64,000 bases of DNA, from positions 109,050,001 to 109,114,000 of the forward strand of contig NC_091117.1 in NCBI RefSeq assembly GCF_040183065.1, written 5' to 3'. Below, piece by piece: positions 1-10,047 of the stretch (the first letter of the stretch is position 1; each line of letters begins with the position of its first letter). The position numbers and the translations under genes are program-made. Origin of the DNA: Periplaneta americana. Lineage: Eukaryota > Arthropoda > Insecta > Blattodea > Blattidae. The notes under the pieces were generated by a model that saw only the letters and a program-made list of their open reading frames with translations, was not told the DNA's origin and made no database searches.

Positions 1-484
1 AGACGAAGTCATTTTTTATTTCATTAAACGGCCTTAGATGGCAGTTATTTTAATTTTAAAACTCATTTATCTCATTAAATATCAGTCCTATCAAAATTTT
101 TCAAAGAATAAAACTGATCGGAAATGATTTTTAAAGAAATTTTTGTTATGTAACATTTTTCATAAAAATCAATAATAAGCGAGATATTTCGATTTATTTA
201 ATTCAGGCCCCCTTATAACTCCCCTTTTAAATAATGTATTTTGAATGCCATATAGCCTATAATCTAAGTTACAACGAACTTAATTTATATTCCAATTTTC
301 ATCGAAATCCGTTCAGCCATTATCGCGTGAAAAGGTAACAAACATACAGACATACAAACAAAAATTTCAAAAAAGCGATTTTCGGTTTCAGGGTGGTTAA
401 TTATGTATGTTAGGACCAATTATTTTTTGATAATCGAAAATTACTAGAAAAATTTCGGCTACAGATTTATTATTAGTATAGATT
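1..484. repeat. Probable 3' tail of a non-LTR element
   Basis: No coding potential. The stretch CGAAATCCGTTCAGCCATTA followed by AACAAACATACAGACATACA and a terminal TTATTAGTATAGAT resembles the 3' untranslated ends of RTE-like LINEs and their dependent SINEs in arthropods. That resemblance is from memory. The left edge lies outside the window and no target duplication can be checked. Confidence 0.35.
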
Positions 485-1071
485 AGAAAACAAAGGGTGA
501 AAATCGACTGTTCTGAGCACCTCACTAACAAATTATTTACATGGTAAAAACCACTAATGTAGCAAATGATAACGCCTTGGTTTCATTTAAGGAAAGTCAT
601 TAAATAGCTCATATTTTATTTCTTAAGCATTTATAATAATGGAATATTTTAATATTAAAAGTACGTACAGTCCTCATATTTTTAGCAATACTAGCACCTA
701 CTCAAATATTTTTTTCTTAAAATCCTAAAGTCGGTGCAATGTGTAAGAACTAGTGCTGTTGATCGATCAAAATATTTACCAGATTAACTATTTGAATTTA
801 ATCGATTAATCGATAGATTAATCTGGTTTTGATCGAGTTGAAAAATGTTTTAATATACTGTAATACACTATTATTGTTAAATTTAACTTGTGTTCGGTGA
901 CAAGCATAAGTATTAAATGTTGTATATCTGTATATATTGTATCGTTATATTACAAAAAAACTATATTAATTATTTACTAACATATTTATTATAAGGCTTA
1001 TAATTTATTGTGTCAGTTTATCTGGGAATTTTTGAGACAAACATAAATAAGAAGTATGAAGACTCACCTAG

Positions 1072-1257
1072 TTAATACTGCTTCAGCCAAGATTTTAAAC
1101 ATGTGAGTACATTCACATGCTCCGAATTAAGTGGCGCTCTACGTTTAGTAACAATGTTTCCTGCAGCACTAAACACGAAAAAAACTTTTTTTCTGTCAAA
1201 CACTTCTCCACGATCGTTCAATTTAAATCCAAACGTTTCACCGAGCTTATCTCTCAA
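1072..1257 (-). pseudogene. hAT transposase C-terminal dimerisation fragment
   Basis: The minus-strand reading frame contains FSAAGNIVTKRRAPLNSE followed by VNVLTCLKSWL. This fits the conserved hAT C-terminal dimerisation motif (F..AG.....R..L....V..L..L) seen in ZBED-type transposases. Only about 60 residues remain. The orientation agrees with the surrounding 751-2105 element. There is no N-terminal zinc finger or DDE residues nearby, so it is a remnant. Confidence 0.65.
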
Positions 1258-1584
1258 ATTCTCCTATGACATAATGGAGTTTACACTTTTCACAAAAAAA
1301 CTATTTTTTTTCTTTATAAAAATAAACACACAACCTTCATATACAAACTCAATACAGAAACTGCAACTGCAAAAGTACAGTGGTCGAAACAGAAGACTGG
1401 CCCCTATTGTAACCGAATCAAGACAAGTAGATTTCTACTCCTCTTGAACCGAATTCAATAAATTTTAGAAAGAGAAGAAGATAGTTACGCTCTCACTTGC
1501 ACACAGTGTAGACAGGTCTATTTTATAAGGGATGAGGGGGACGAATCCCAGAAAAGTATGTATTTCATATGCTAGGAAGTTGGA

Positions 1585-1714
1585 TTTGAGGGAGGTGGGA
1601 TATGATGATAGAGAATGGATTAATTTTGCTCAGGATAGGGACCAATGCGGGCTTATGTGAGGGCGGCAATGAACCTCCGGGTTCCTTAAAAGCTAATAAG
1701 TAAGTAAGTAAGTT
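1585..1714 (+). mobile_element. 3' end of the (AAGT)n-tailed LINE, nested in the hAT
   Basis: Translation gives DLREVGYDDREWINFAQDRDQ, then a frameshift, then MNLRVP, the C-terminus of the LINE protein also found at 10.1, 22.3, 31.2 and 61.9 kb. It ends in TAAGTAAGTAAGTAAG, the usual tail. It lies inside the 751-2105 hAT, so it inserted later. A possible short target duplication is AAGTTG on both sides. Heavily 5'-truncated. Confidence 0.8.
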
Positions 1715-2113
1715 GAGCTGACGACAAGGTGGAAGTTTTCTTGGAAAACCATAAAACTTAATAAGGGTTTCTCATTGTGTTTCAACTTTCAATAGAGGTA
1801 GACTTAGACTAGGTCACTGTCCTCATATTTTCATCTCTTTTTGAAGTGTTTGTGCAAAGATTTTTCCTACGCTACCTGCTTTGCAGTTAGAAAATAACAA
1901 TACTATTGTGCTTTTAAGTAAGCAATTTCCGAAAGAGGAATATTGTCGGAATTTTTAGTATGAGTTTGTATTAACAAAATAATAATTATTAATATCATCT
2001 ACAACCGATTAATTTTAATTGACTCGATTATTCGATTAAATATTTTTGATCGATTAATCTTAAAACAGAAACTGATCGCTTAATATATTAAATCCCACAA
2101 CACTAGTAATAAC

Positions 2114-2577
2114 ACGTCTTTGTAGTACATGGAGGATTGACTGATGTTAAGTTGCATGAAAACTAATATATTTTGTACAGGTACCCAACATTTTTTTTAA
2201 ATTTTTAATAAGATCCAATTCTCAGCACATTTCCAGAACTCAGTTTTCGCAATTCATTTCAAAGCCTGGTTTTTCACATTCAAGAGGTGGCAACTCTGAT
2301 ACTCTATAGTCTATATGCACGAGACAAAATTCGTTTATGACAGCAGAGTTATTTCAACCTGCTAGGCCTTTGCATGACTCAGCATTTTCTTACGCAGGCT
2401 GAAAATTTTTACACGTACAATAGATCCCGCTAATTCATAGGCGGCACACATGGAACCGGCAGAAATAACACTACTACATGGATTTAAAGCAGCAATGTCA
2501 AACTCAATTTGGTAATTTAAAGTCTAGGGCCACACTCCAAAATGGGAAGATAAATTAAATTTGTCAAACTAAATACG
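2114..2577. other. Unassigned spacer
   Basis: I see no reading frame, repeat or terminal structure I can name here. It separates the first hAT from the interrupted palindrome. Confidence 0.5.
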
Positions 2578-2934
2578 GTGAACCGTAAGTAATGTCATTA
2601 ATTCCAGGGGGTTATTCCTTGGAATATTTCAAACAAAAAGTGAAATACAATTTTGCCCGTTTTTGTTTCCTTTTCGACATAAAAATTGTTTTAGATGAAA
2701 AATGCTTCGGATAAGCCATTCATATAATTCCCAATATGCTCAGTCAATTTAAGACAGGTCTGCACAAACTGCACTCATTGGATGCGGCGGAGCGGGAGAG
2801 CCGTGTAACAGCTCGCCGGAAAAGTACGTCGGAATGACGTAGGCATGCTATAGGTAGAGGATAGTCCACGCAGCTAGGCTGGTGTAGTGTGTATTATCAG
2901 TAGCTATTTCACTTTGCCTATCTACGGCTACATA

Positions 2935-3465
2935 ATGGAGGAATTTAAAAGACGGAAAAGTGATCATCAGGCAAATTCTTTCAATATTGCTTGGGAAACG
3001 CTTATTTTTTCACAGCAGCTGGAGTCAATACTTATCTGCCATAAAAGTTTGAAAGAAAGAGGAAAACATAATATAATGCGTCATTATTAGTCCACACATA
3101 CAGATAGATGGTTTTGTTGGTGAAGATCGCAGTAAAAAGGTTCAGGAGTTGAAAGTTGCATTATTACATGAGGTTGAGTACGTTAGAATTGATTAATCTT
3201 CAACAATTTAAATATCTCTCTTCAGGGAAAAGGCCAGCTCATTGTTGATATGTTGAATAAATTAAGGGATTTCAGTCGTAAACTTACACTTTTCGTAAGT
3301 CAGTTTCGGGAAGGTAATATGGCCCACTTTCCAACGATAGAAATTGCTCGTGATGAAGCTATGTTAAACGATTATGTGCAAATATTAATTGAAATTCAAA
3401 ACGAATTTAATTCTAGGTTCCAAGATCTTGTCTTAATTGGAAAGAAGTTTAAAGTTATCTGTAGT
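2935..3465 (+). pseudogene. N-terminal and central hAT transposase fragments
   Basis: The first piece starts MEEFKRRKSDHQ and contains HNIMRHY, part of a zinc-finger-like N-terminus. After frame breaks near 3090 it continues as GEDRSKKVQELKVALLHE. A second piece from 3226 reads LRDFSRKLTLFVSQFREGN and MAHFPTIE, and ends in NEFNSRFQDL. This matches the remembered central region of ZBED5/GTF2IRD2-like hAT transposases (FR.KL.LW...L..GN..HFP ... EF..RF.D). The jump between the pieces indicates an internal deletion near 3200-3225. Not functional. Confidence 0.6.
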
Positions 3466-4007
3466 AATGTCACGAGAGGTCTGAGATCTGCCGATAAATC
3501 CACGAGCGAAGCGAGTGGATTTATCTGGGAAATCTCAGACCTCGAGTGACATTTGTTAGGACTATTTCGTGAATAAAATAAAAATGTAAATAATATATCC
3601 CTAAAATTCGATCACAAAATGTTAATAATTGTATATTTACGAATATTTAACCTATTCAGACATTGTGAAGTTGAAATAGATGAATATCGATTACTGCAAT
3701 AAAGAAATTCGATGTTATTATTCAGTAATGCCAATTGCGAAAAGCGAAATATAGGTTTAACAATGTTAATTACATGTACTGCACTTTTCTCTTATTATTA
3801 TAACATAAATATATTTGCATTATCTGCTGAAATCATAGTTTAATTTACAATTTTATAATATAATTACAGTAACCTGAGTAATACATTAATTAAATGAAGA
3901 ATTGTATAGCAATGCTTATGTATTCATAGCGAGACATGTTGCTATACAGTGAAGACATCTGTATAGATAATTAAAACACAAATTTTATTACTCTATAAGG
4001 AAGGCAG

Positions 4008-4058
4008 TTTGATCAAAGACCTTGTATATATTACTATACAAGTCTTTGGGTTTGATAT
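4008..4058. repeat. Imperfect short hairpin
   Basis: TTTGATCAAAGACCTTGTAT is mirrored imperfectly by ATACAAGTCTTTGGGTTTGA around a TATATTACT centre. Possibly a small foldback relic within the insertion. Confidence 0.4.
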
Positions 4059-4636
4059 GCGATGATGTTACATAAATTTGAACATCTGACTTTCTATTAA
4101 CTGTTTAATTTCATTCACAAAATACCAATTTTATAGGCTACAATTATAGGTTACGTTACCTGTGGGAGGAAGATCAATGTCAGCTGTGCCTTATTTCGAC
4201 CTTTACTCGTGCTACAGGAAAGCATTTTTTATAGCTCGACAAATGCATTCCCGCTGTAGTGTGTAACGGAACTAAAACTGCATTTACACATTTCAATATT
4301 CCAATCGCGTATGCGTGCAATCTGGGAAGAATATTGAAAGAATCAAGTTTAAAAGGTACGTTCAATTAAGATGCATGAAGATTTTGTGTCTACATGGTGC
4401 GCCGTTTTGAACGTCGTCTTCATTGCGTAAATATATTAATTAATATTAAATATCAATCTTGCATTCATTGCTTTAAAGTTGAAAGAAAAGTTTAACCGTG
4501 TAGTTGCATCTTAATGTATTCATGATCATCAATTTACGGGGAAACAGTTGGCGACAACGACTAAACAAAAGAACGACCATGCGATAAATTGATAGCGATA
4601 AATCTAGCTGCAAAAATTATCGCAAAGTGTGACTGT

Positions 4637-4700
4637 GATTGGTTGGAATTCAAAATTTCATTACACTTCATTGGTCGAAAAAGGAATGACGTCATATAAA
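4637..4700 (+). promoter_or_regulatory. Candidate promoter: inverted CCAAT boxes, CRE, TATAAA
   Basis: Two ATTGG (reverse CCAAT) motifs near 4638 and 4670 are followed by a perfect CRE, TGACGTCA (4687-4694), directly abutting TATAAA (4695-4700). The combination resembles a polymerase II core promoter. Each motif is short and could occur by chance. What it would transcribe is unclear: the right end of the unidentified insertion and the hAT remnant lie downstream. Confidence 0.3.
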
Positions 4701-4749
4701 CGAAATAGTTTTAATAAATTCCTTCAACACCAGTTGAAACAGTGTCATA

Positions 4750-5035
4750 CGATTTATAGCTTGAACTTATTGATCTTCAATGTGGCATAAGGGCTAAAGA
4801 CCGTTTGAATAATACTACTAGTCTGGTTGAGTTTTACAAGACTAAACCTCAGCAATAACATCCACGACTACACAAGCTGGCTGTGAAAATGATTGCTATG
4901 TTTAGCTCAATATTTATATTTGTGAGCAAATGTTTTCTATTATCAACTTTAATAAAGGCAGACATCGAACATCTGTAACTGATGTTTCATTACGATCAGT
5001 ACTGTTCCTTTCAGCTGCCAACAGCATAAAATCCC
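4750..5035 (+). pseudogene. hAT transposase C-terminal fragment
   Basis: The frame reads ELIDLQCGIRAKDRL, then LHKLAVKMIAMFSSIFICEQ, then MFSIINFNKGRHRTSVTD. This is the hAT C-terminal region of the GTF2IRD2/ZBED5-like group, in which CEQ.FS.MNFNKS..R..L.D is conserved. It lies in the same orientation as the 2935-3465 pieces and inside the same terminal repeats, so it is the other half of that transposase. One stop interrupts it. Confidence 0.7.
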
Positions 5036-5748
5036 GTTTTCATGTAGTGATAAATAAAAATATAACAAAATGATATTGTATATTTCAGTAGCTATAGCGT
5101 TTCTATTCTTTCTGTAAAATAAATATTTCTTTATTAATTAATAATAGTCCAAGATAGTTCTGTAAACAATGAACGGGAATTCATTTCATGAACACTCGTA
5201 CTAGTACTTTTGTGTATATTTTGTACGAGATCACCCCTTCTTCCAGTCCACCATTATACAGAGCGCAGTCAATATCTGCATTCCGCTCTCGAGCTGTGAG
5301 CAGACTCGGAGAGCGCAAACCTTGTGCAGACCTGATTTAAGACAACAGTGTACTATAATAAGTGATTGAAAAAAAAATAGTTTTGTCCTTTAAATGTGCA
5401 GAAATTTGATCCGAACAAATGTGACTTTTCGTTCGAAAAAGTAATTGTACAATTTTACATTTGTTCGGATCAAATTTCTGCACATTTAAAAGACAAAACT
5501 GAAATTCTTTCAATCATATATTATCGTAATACAGTGCTCTCTTAAATTGACTGAGAATACTGGCAATTAAAGCAATGGCTTTCCCGAAAAACGCAATGAA
5601 ATGTTTCATATAAAACAATTTTTTATCTCGGAAAGGAAGCAAAAACGAGCAAAATTGTATTGAACTGTTTTCTTTGAAATATCTCAAAGAATAACCCCAT
5701 GAACTTAAGGACATTACTTACCGTTAACTCTGTATATTAAGCCTACCA

Positions 5749-5772
5749 ATAACAATAATAGTAATAATAATA

Positions 5773-5837
<65 letters not shown>
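5749..5837. repeat. (AAT)n microsatellite
   Basis: About 29 repeats of AAT with a few AGT interruptions, just beyond the palindrome's right end. Confidence 0.95.
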
Positions 5838-6012
5838 AACCACCACCAACGTCAAGGACTAATTTTTTCTGAATCCAGTTTCGACTTCAGACTTGTAACA
5901 ATTTATTGGTCTGACCATCTTTTTAACCGGTGATTATCGCTACAACATGTGTCAATGTTCCCCCACATAACGCAAAGACATCGCTACAACACAACACATC
6001 GTTATCGACATG

Positions 6013-6275
6013 CCTGTCCACACCTGTGGAGTAACGGTTAGAGGTCTGGCCGAGAAACCAGGTGGCCCGGGTTCGATTCCCGGTCGGGCCAACATACCTG
6101 GTTGAGGTTTTTTCCAGGGTTTTCCCTCAACCCATTACGAGCAAATGCTGGGTAACTATCGGTGCTGGACCCCGGACTCATTTCACTGGCATTATCACCT
6201 TCATCTCATTCAGACGCTAAATAACCTAAGATGTTGATAAAGCGTCGTAAAATAACCTATTAAAAATAAAAAAAA
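6013..6275 (+). mobile_element. tRNA-derived SINE with 9-bp target duplication
   Basis: A tRNA-like head has box A-like GTAACGGTTAG and a clear box B, GGTTCGATTCC, within CCCGGGTTCGATTCCCGG. The body has TACCTGGTTGAGGTTTTTTC and GCTAAATAACCTAAGATGTT, and the tail is A-rich. It is flanked by the direct repeat atcgacatg (6004-6012 and 6276-6284). A diverged copy of the same family is at 54683-54940. Confidence 0.85.
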
Positions 6276-6432
6276 ATCGACATGTCAACACTGACTGGTC
6301 GCACCCAGTCTTTCAAGCGTCGGGTGCGCGATTTAGTGGCCATCAGTTGCCGACAAGTCTCTAATAAGGACGGTTACGTTTAGAGGAGAGGTTGCTATAA
6401 TTTTTTAATTTGGCTCCCAAGTATTTTGGCTC

Positions 6433-6465
6433 GTTGGTTGGTTGGTTGGTTGGTTGGTTGGTTGG
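6433..6465. repeat. (GGTT)n microsatellite
   Basis: About eight consecutive GTTG/GGTT units. Confidence 0.95.
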
Positions 6466-6739
6466 ATAGGTGTTTTATATAAAGGAATTTGGATTTGTGG
6501 TGGGTTGTGCCTTAGGGTAAAAATCTGTTAGCAGGATTTCACTCGGTTTACAACACAGGGATAAAATCTTCTAACACTTTATTCATTTCTTGTGATAATT
6601 TTACTAGTAACCCTTCCTTTTGCTTGACACTCAACCACATTTTGGTAATTTGCATCACTTATAATCAGAGATGAATACGGTACGATATGTATTAACATAG
6701 GAACGAGGAGGAATATCAGGATCTATACTTATTCCCTTA

Positions 6740-6751
6740 ATATTGTTAATG

Positions 6752-6797
<46 letters not shown>

Positions 6798-6808
6798 TTA
6801 ACAATATA
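6740..6808. repeat. TA-rich hairpin
   Basis: ATATTGTTAATGTATAT on the left is mirrored by ATATACATTAACAATAT on the right around a (TA)n core, so the single strand would fold into a near-perfect stem. Confidence 0.8.
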
Positions 6809-7589
6809 TTTATACGATTTCGTTCCTTTTGTAATGATGCTCGCTCATTCATGTATTGATGTACTTTGTTTGACTTTTCTCTCTTTATCCTCTGAATGTA
6901 CATTGTGCTTTGAAATAATGATGTTGTGTTGTATATTATAAAATGTGAATAAAATTATTAAGCAAATTTTTAACCTATAGCCATATATGAGTTATAATTT
7001 AATTTACAGTACCCAAATATTTAAAGAATACTATCCCTTTCTGTTGATGTATACTTGTGAAAGTTCTCTCCCAGCATTTTATGGGTATGTATGCCAATAA
7101 TCTAAAAAAATATCATAAATTTATATACAGTAAATGATTAGTTCTTTTCAAATTTTCTTCAAACCAAGAATGTAAAACTAGCGACCACATGGGGCTGATG
7201 TAAACCTGTCCTTTTAAAATAATTAGCTATTGTTGTTTGAAGACAGCAATATGTTGTGTGGTTCATGATTCTATGTCTTCATCATGTCTCTGGGCTCTGC
7301 TCCGCTTTAGTTTTTTTTTTTTTTTTGATAAAGCATTCGTAGCTCAGTCAGACATTCATACCCATTGGAAATGCAAAGTTCTACATTATATTCAATATGG
7401 TTTATTGTTATCTGAGAAAACTGCCCCGTGTAGTTAATTTCCAGATCAAATGTATTTTTAAATCGTGTTCAGTTCTTAATTATGTGTTGTGTAAATGGTG
7501 ACTATTTAGTAAATTCTTCAGCTGATCAGAAGTAGTGAGTGATAATACCAGTAAAGTTATAGAATGTAACAAAAGCAAGTGTAAAAAAA

Positions 7590-8275
7590 TTGCTTATTAA
7601 GAGCAAAGTTTTTAATGATGTGTCTATTATAAAATTTAGAGAAATCGATAAGGTAAAAACATTTTCAGGAAAATGCATAGGCCTAATTATACCAGAACAA
7701 TTATAAAACTTAGAAAAATCAGTACACTAAAAAATGCTTAATAAGAGGAAAATATTGAGGAAAACTTTCCGATATTAAATTTTCACCACTACAAAATGTA
7801 TTGGCCTAATTAAATCAGAAAAATTGTAGAATTTAGAAAAATCAGTACGCTAATAATATGTACTTAATAAGAGAAAAATATTGAGGAGAACTTTCTGATA
7901 TTACATTTTCATCACGACATAATTTATAGGCCTAAATTATATCAGAACAATTACAAAACAATTTTAAAAATGCTTAATAAAAGGAAAATATTGAGGAGAA
8001 CCTTCTGATATTTTCATCACGATATAATGTATAGGCCTAATTATATCACAAGAATTACAAAACTCAGAGAAACAATAGGCTAAAAAAAAGCTTAGTAAAA
8101 GCAAAATTTTGAGGAGAACCTTCCGATATTAAATTTTCATTACGACATAATGTGTAAGCCTAATTATATCAGAACAATTACAAAACTCAGACAAAACAGT
8201 ACGCTAAAAATGCGTACTGAGGGAAATATTGAGAAAAACCTTCCGATATTCAATTTTTATCACTACATCTAGCGT
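7590..8275. repeat. Degenerate tandem repeat, about 118-bp unit, roughly six copies
   Basis: The phrase CTTAATAAGAGGAAAATATT recurs with changes at about 7733, 7853, 7968, 8086 and 8208. Each is followed by GAGGAAAACTTTCCGATATT-like sequence and then GGCCTAATTATATCAGAACA-like sequence. Copies are diverged by small indels. No coding potential; resembles an old satellite fragment. Confidence 0.75.
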
Positions 8276-8284
8276 AATAACGGA

Positions 8285-8712
8285 TTGCAGTTAGAAATTG
8301 CGTCTCAATTGAAATTGGTAACTGCGATCATCGTTTTCATATAGGTTAGGAAGCAGCAACACTATCAATCTCTCATTTTTGTAGTGAATCAGGTAAATTT
8401 CTAAAATTAACATCGTGAGACGTTCTAAGTACATCAATTTTGTAAGGTATATTTTCCTCCTTCGTCTCATTTCACGAATTCGACGAAGAAAAGGTACGTT
8501 ATAAACTTCATAGCGAGCCATGTTGCAGTGTCAGCCCACCTTTAAACTACCCTACTGGCGGAGGTTAAAATTTAGCCGGCCAAACCCTGCTTAGCACGCG
8601 TACTATCGCTAACACTGGTTTATGAATACGAAAAACGTTAGTTCGCTGATCATCCACCGGAAGTAGCAATTTAGCCCGCTCTAAGAATGTCTATGAATAG
8701 GGCCCAATAATA
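8285..8712 (-). mobile_element. PIF/Harbinger-type fragment
   Basis: Read on the minus strand it begins GGGCCCTATTCATAGAC, a GGGCC-type terminus typical of PIF/Harbinger elements, next to a TAA on the outer side (target length 3 in this superfamily). After the 5' leader a 76-aa frame starts at 8521 (MARYEVYNVPFLRRIREMRR). The N-terminus is rich in Arg, as in Harbinger transposases. The catalytic core and other terminus are absent. Confidence 0.45.
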
Positions 8713-9559
8713 TGTTTACTTAGTGGTCTAGTGATCTAGATAAATTTAATAAACACGGCAACTTGTAGATCCTCCTCACGCCACGGTTGTTTGCTTTATA
8801 ATGTGCCTATAGCTTATTTTTCTTTGGCTGTTGTCATGGTAATAACATTACGTTAATAAAATTACATTCCTTAAAGATGGCACTAACAATCAATAGATTA
8901 CTAGGATAAATCGCAATGTAGAGAACGCGTAGGGGAAGTTATCTCCACCCTCGCTCGCCACACGACACCTGCTTTCTCTCTCTCTACCGTCTGTCCCCGC
9001 TCTGGTGGCTCACTGTCTGTAACTGCCAGCCTACCGCCTCGCACGTATTTAGCTGCCACATGACCCGCCACATTAAAATGAAAATGTGCATTCGACAGAA
9101 CACTCACGTAATCCAAAGACATGTGCAACGTCACACATTGCATTTCTGCAATGCGTTATGGCAGTACCCCTTGAACATACTGTTCTCCAACCAGATCAAC
9201 CGTGAAAGGAATGTGCTTACTATTGCGTCATCTATTGGAGCGAAGTAGATAGAAAATATTATCTTTATAACGTCAGTTTAAAAATCATGCGCTCTCCTGC
9301 ATTTGTTATTTCCTGTATGAAGAGATTAAAAGACCAGGAGATTAACAGTGATTTAATTTTGTAACTAGGATAGTATAAACATGTGTGTATTAATGTTAAT
9401 GTTTGTGCTGTGAGAGCGAGCCAATAGATATACGAGTACCCACGTGTGTGACCTTATGACATCAACATTCATTCACAGCATTACCCCGCTGCCTTTTATC
9501 CCGCAGAGACTTTCTCGTGGTTGGAGCACAGTAAGTAGATTCATTTTCTCTTTCACCAC
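8713..9559. other. Unassigned sequence
   Basis: Mixed composition, with a GC-richer stretch around 8930-9060. The small frames here match nothing I recognise. Confidence 0.4.
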
Positions 9560-9645
9560 CAAGTCGTCTCGGTAGTCGAGCGGTCTAAAGCATTACATAA
9601 AACCGTGCGCGCGTTTTATCTGCAAAGTCGTCAGATCGAATACTA
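9560..9645 (+). repeat. tRNA-like SINE head (Leu/Ser-like)
   Basis: TCTCGGTAGTCGAGCGGTCT resembles a box A with D-loop of a long-variable-arm tRNA, and GTCAGATCGAATAC is a degraded box B about 55 bp later. There is no intact acceptor stem, so a SINE head or pseudo-tRNA is more likely than a functional tRNA. Confidence 0.4.
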
Positions 9646-10047
9646 CAGTCAGCAAAGTCATAGGAAAAAATAAAGAAAGATGGAGTGAGGAAGACAGAGA
9701 AGGGAACGAGACAAAACGAAGTTCTACTTTTGCTTGATAGATGCCGTTTTCACTTTTCCAGTTACACTTTTGTCTACACTTTTTGTACTAGATGTCACCC
9801 CACCCAAAACCTCTATTTCCTCTCTTTTCCGCTAGGGTGTCTGGTGGGGAAAAGTGAAAGGGATCATGGGTGGAGTTTCTACGGTCTCTATATTGAGATT
9901 TTCACCATGATTGTCAATTATATCCCATAGGATACAGCAGTTTAATTTATATTTTGCACAAATAAAAAAAAAGTTTGCATATTACTCTCACATATTAATA
10001 GAACGAAAATGTGGATGTAACGAACTAAAATATAAACAAAGCATATA

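Larger units (their letters stand above)
751..2105 (-). mobile_element. Non-autonomous hAT element with 8-bp target duplication
   Basis: The ends are short inverted repeats: TAGTGCTGTTG on the left and CAACACTA on the right. They are flanked by 8-bp direct repeats, gtaagaac (743-750) and gtaataac (2106-2113), 7 of 8 identical, the duplication length of hAT transposons. Subterminal regions on both sides are rich in ATCGATTAAT motifs. Inside are a hAT transposase C-terminus on the minus strand and a nested LINE 3' fragment. The N-terminal and catalytic parts are missing, so the copy cannot be autonomous. Confidence 0.75.
3458..4730. mobile_element. Unidentified insertion inside the hAT, with terminal hairpin
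   Basis: The hAT reading frame stops near 3457 and resumes near 4745, so about 1.27 kb is foreign. It begins with a strong hairpin (3460-3552): GAGGTCTGAGAT and GATAAATCCAC are mirrored around GAGCGAAGCGAG. ACTATTTCGT near 3566 recurs in inverted form near 4705. No protein I recognise is encoded; a 61-codon minus-strand frame at 4180-4365 is unassigned. The exact ends and target duplication are unclear. Confidence 0.45.
2755..5334 (+). mobile_element. hAT element (ZBED5/GTF2IRD2-like) with perfect 8-bp target duplication
   Basis: The terminal inverted repeat CAGGTCTGCACAA is present at both ends. Both flanks carry the identical 8-bp duplication atttaaga (2747-2754 and 5335-5342). It encodes N- and C-terminal pieces of a hAT transposase on the plus strand, separated by an internal deletion and an unidentified insertion. 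The perfect duplication suggests a fairly recent insertion into the left arm of the palindrome. Confidence 0.85.
2578..5729. mobile_element. Foldback/MITE palindrome interrupted by a hAT
   Basis: The left arm (2578-2754) is the reverse complement of sequence ending at 5729: AACCGTAAGTAATGTC on the left matches the complement of GACATTACTTACCGTTAAC on the right, and similarity continues through the arm. The arm resumes at 5343 and folds back around a loop near 5420-5455, where GTGCAGAAATTTGATCCGAA is mirrored exactly. Removing the 2755-5334 insertion and one target copy restores a continuous palindrome of about 565 bp. No coding capacity of its own; outer target duplication not resolved. Confidence 0.7.
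6285..7589. other. AT-rich non-coding stretch with microsatellites
   Basis: No recognisable gene. It holds a (GGTT)n run at 6433-6465 and a TA-rich hairpin at 6740-6808. A weak tRNA-like phrase near 7340 is too poor to call. Confidence 0.5.

Noticed and set aside
3460..3552. Rho-independent terminator
   Set aside because: A strong hairpin, but in a eukaryotic transposon context and not followed by a U-tract; better read as the end of a foldback.
7325..7400. tRNA-like phrase GCATTCGTAGCTCAGTCAGA
   Set aside because: Box A-like only; no box B at the right distance.
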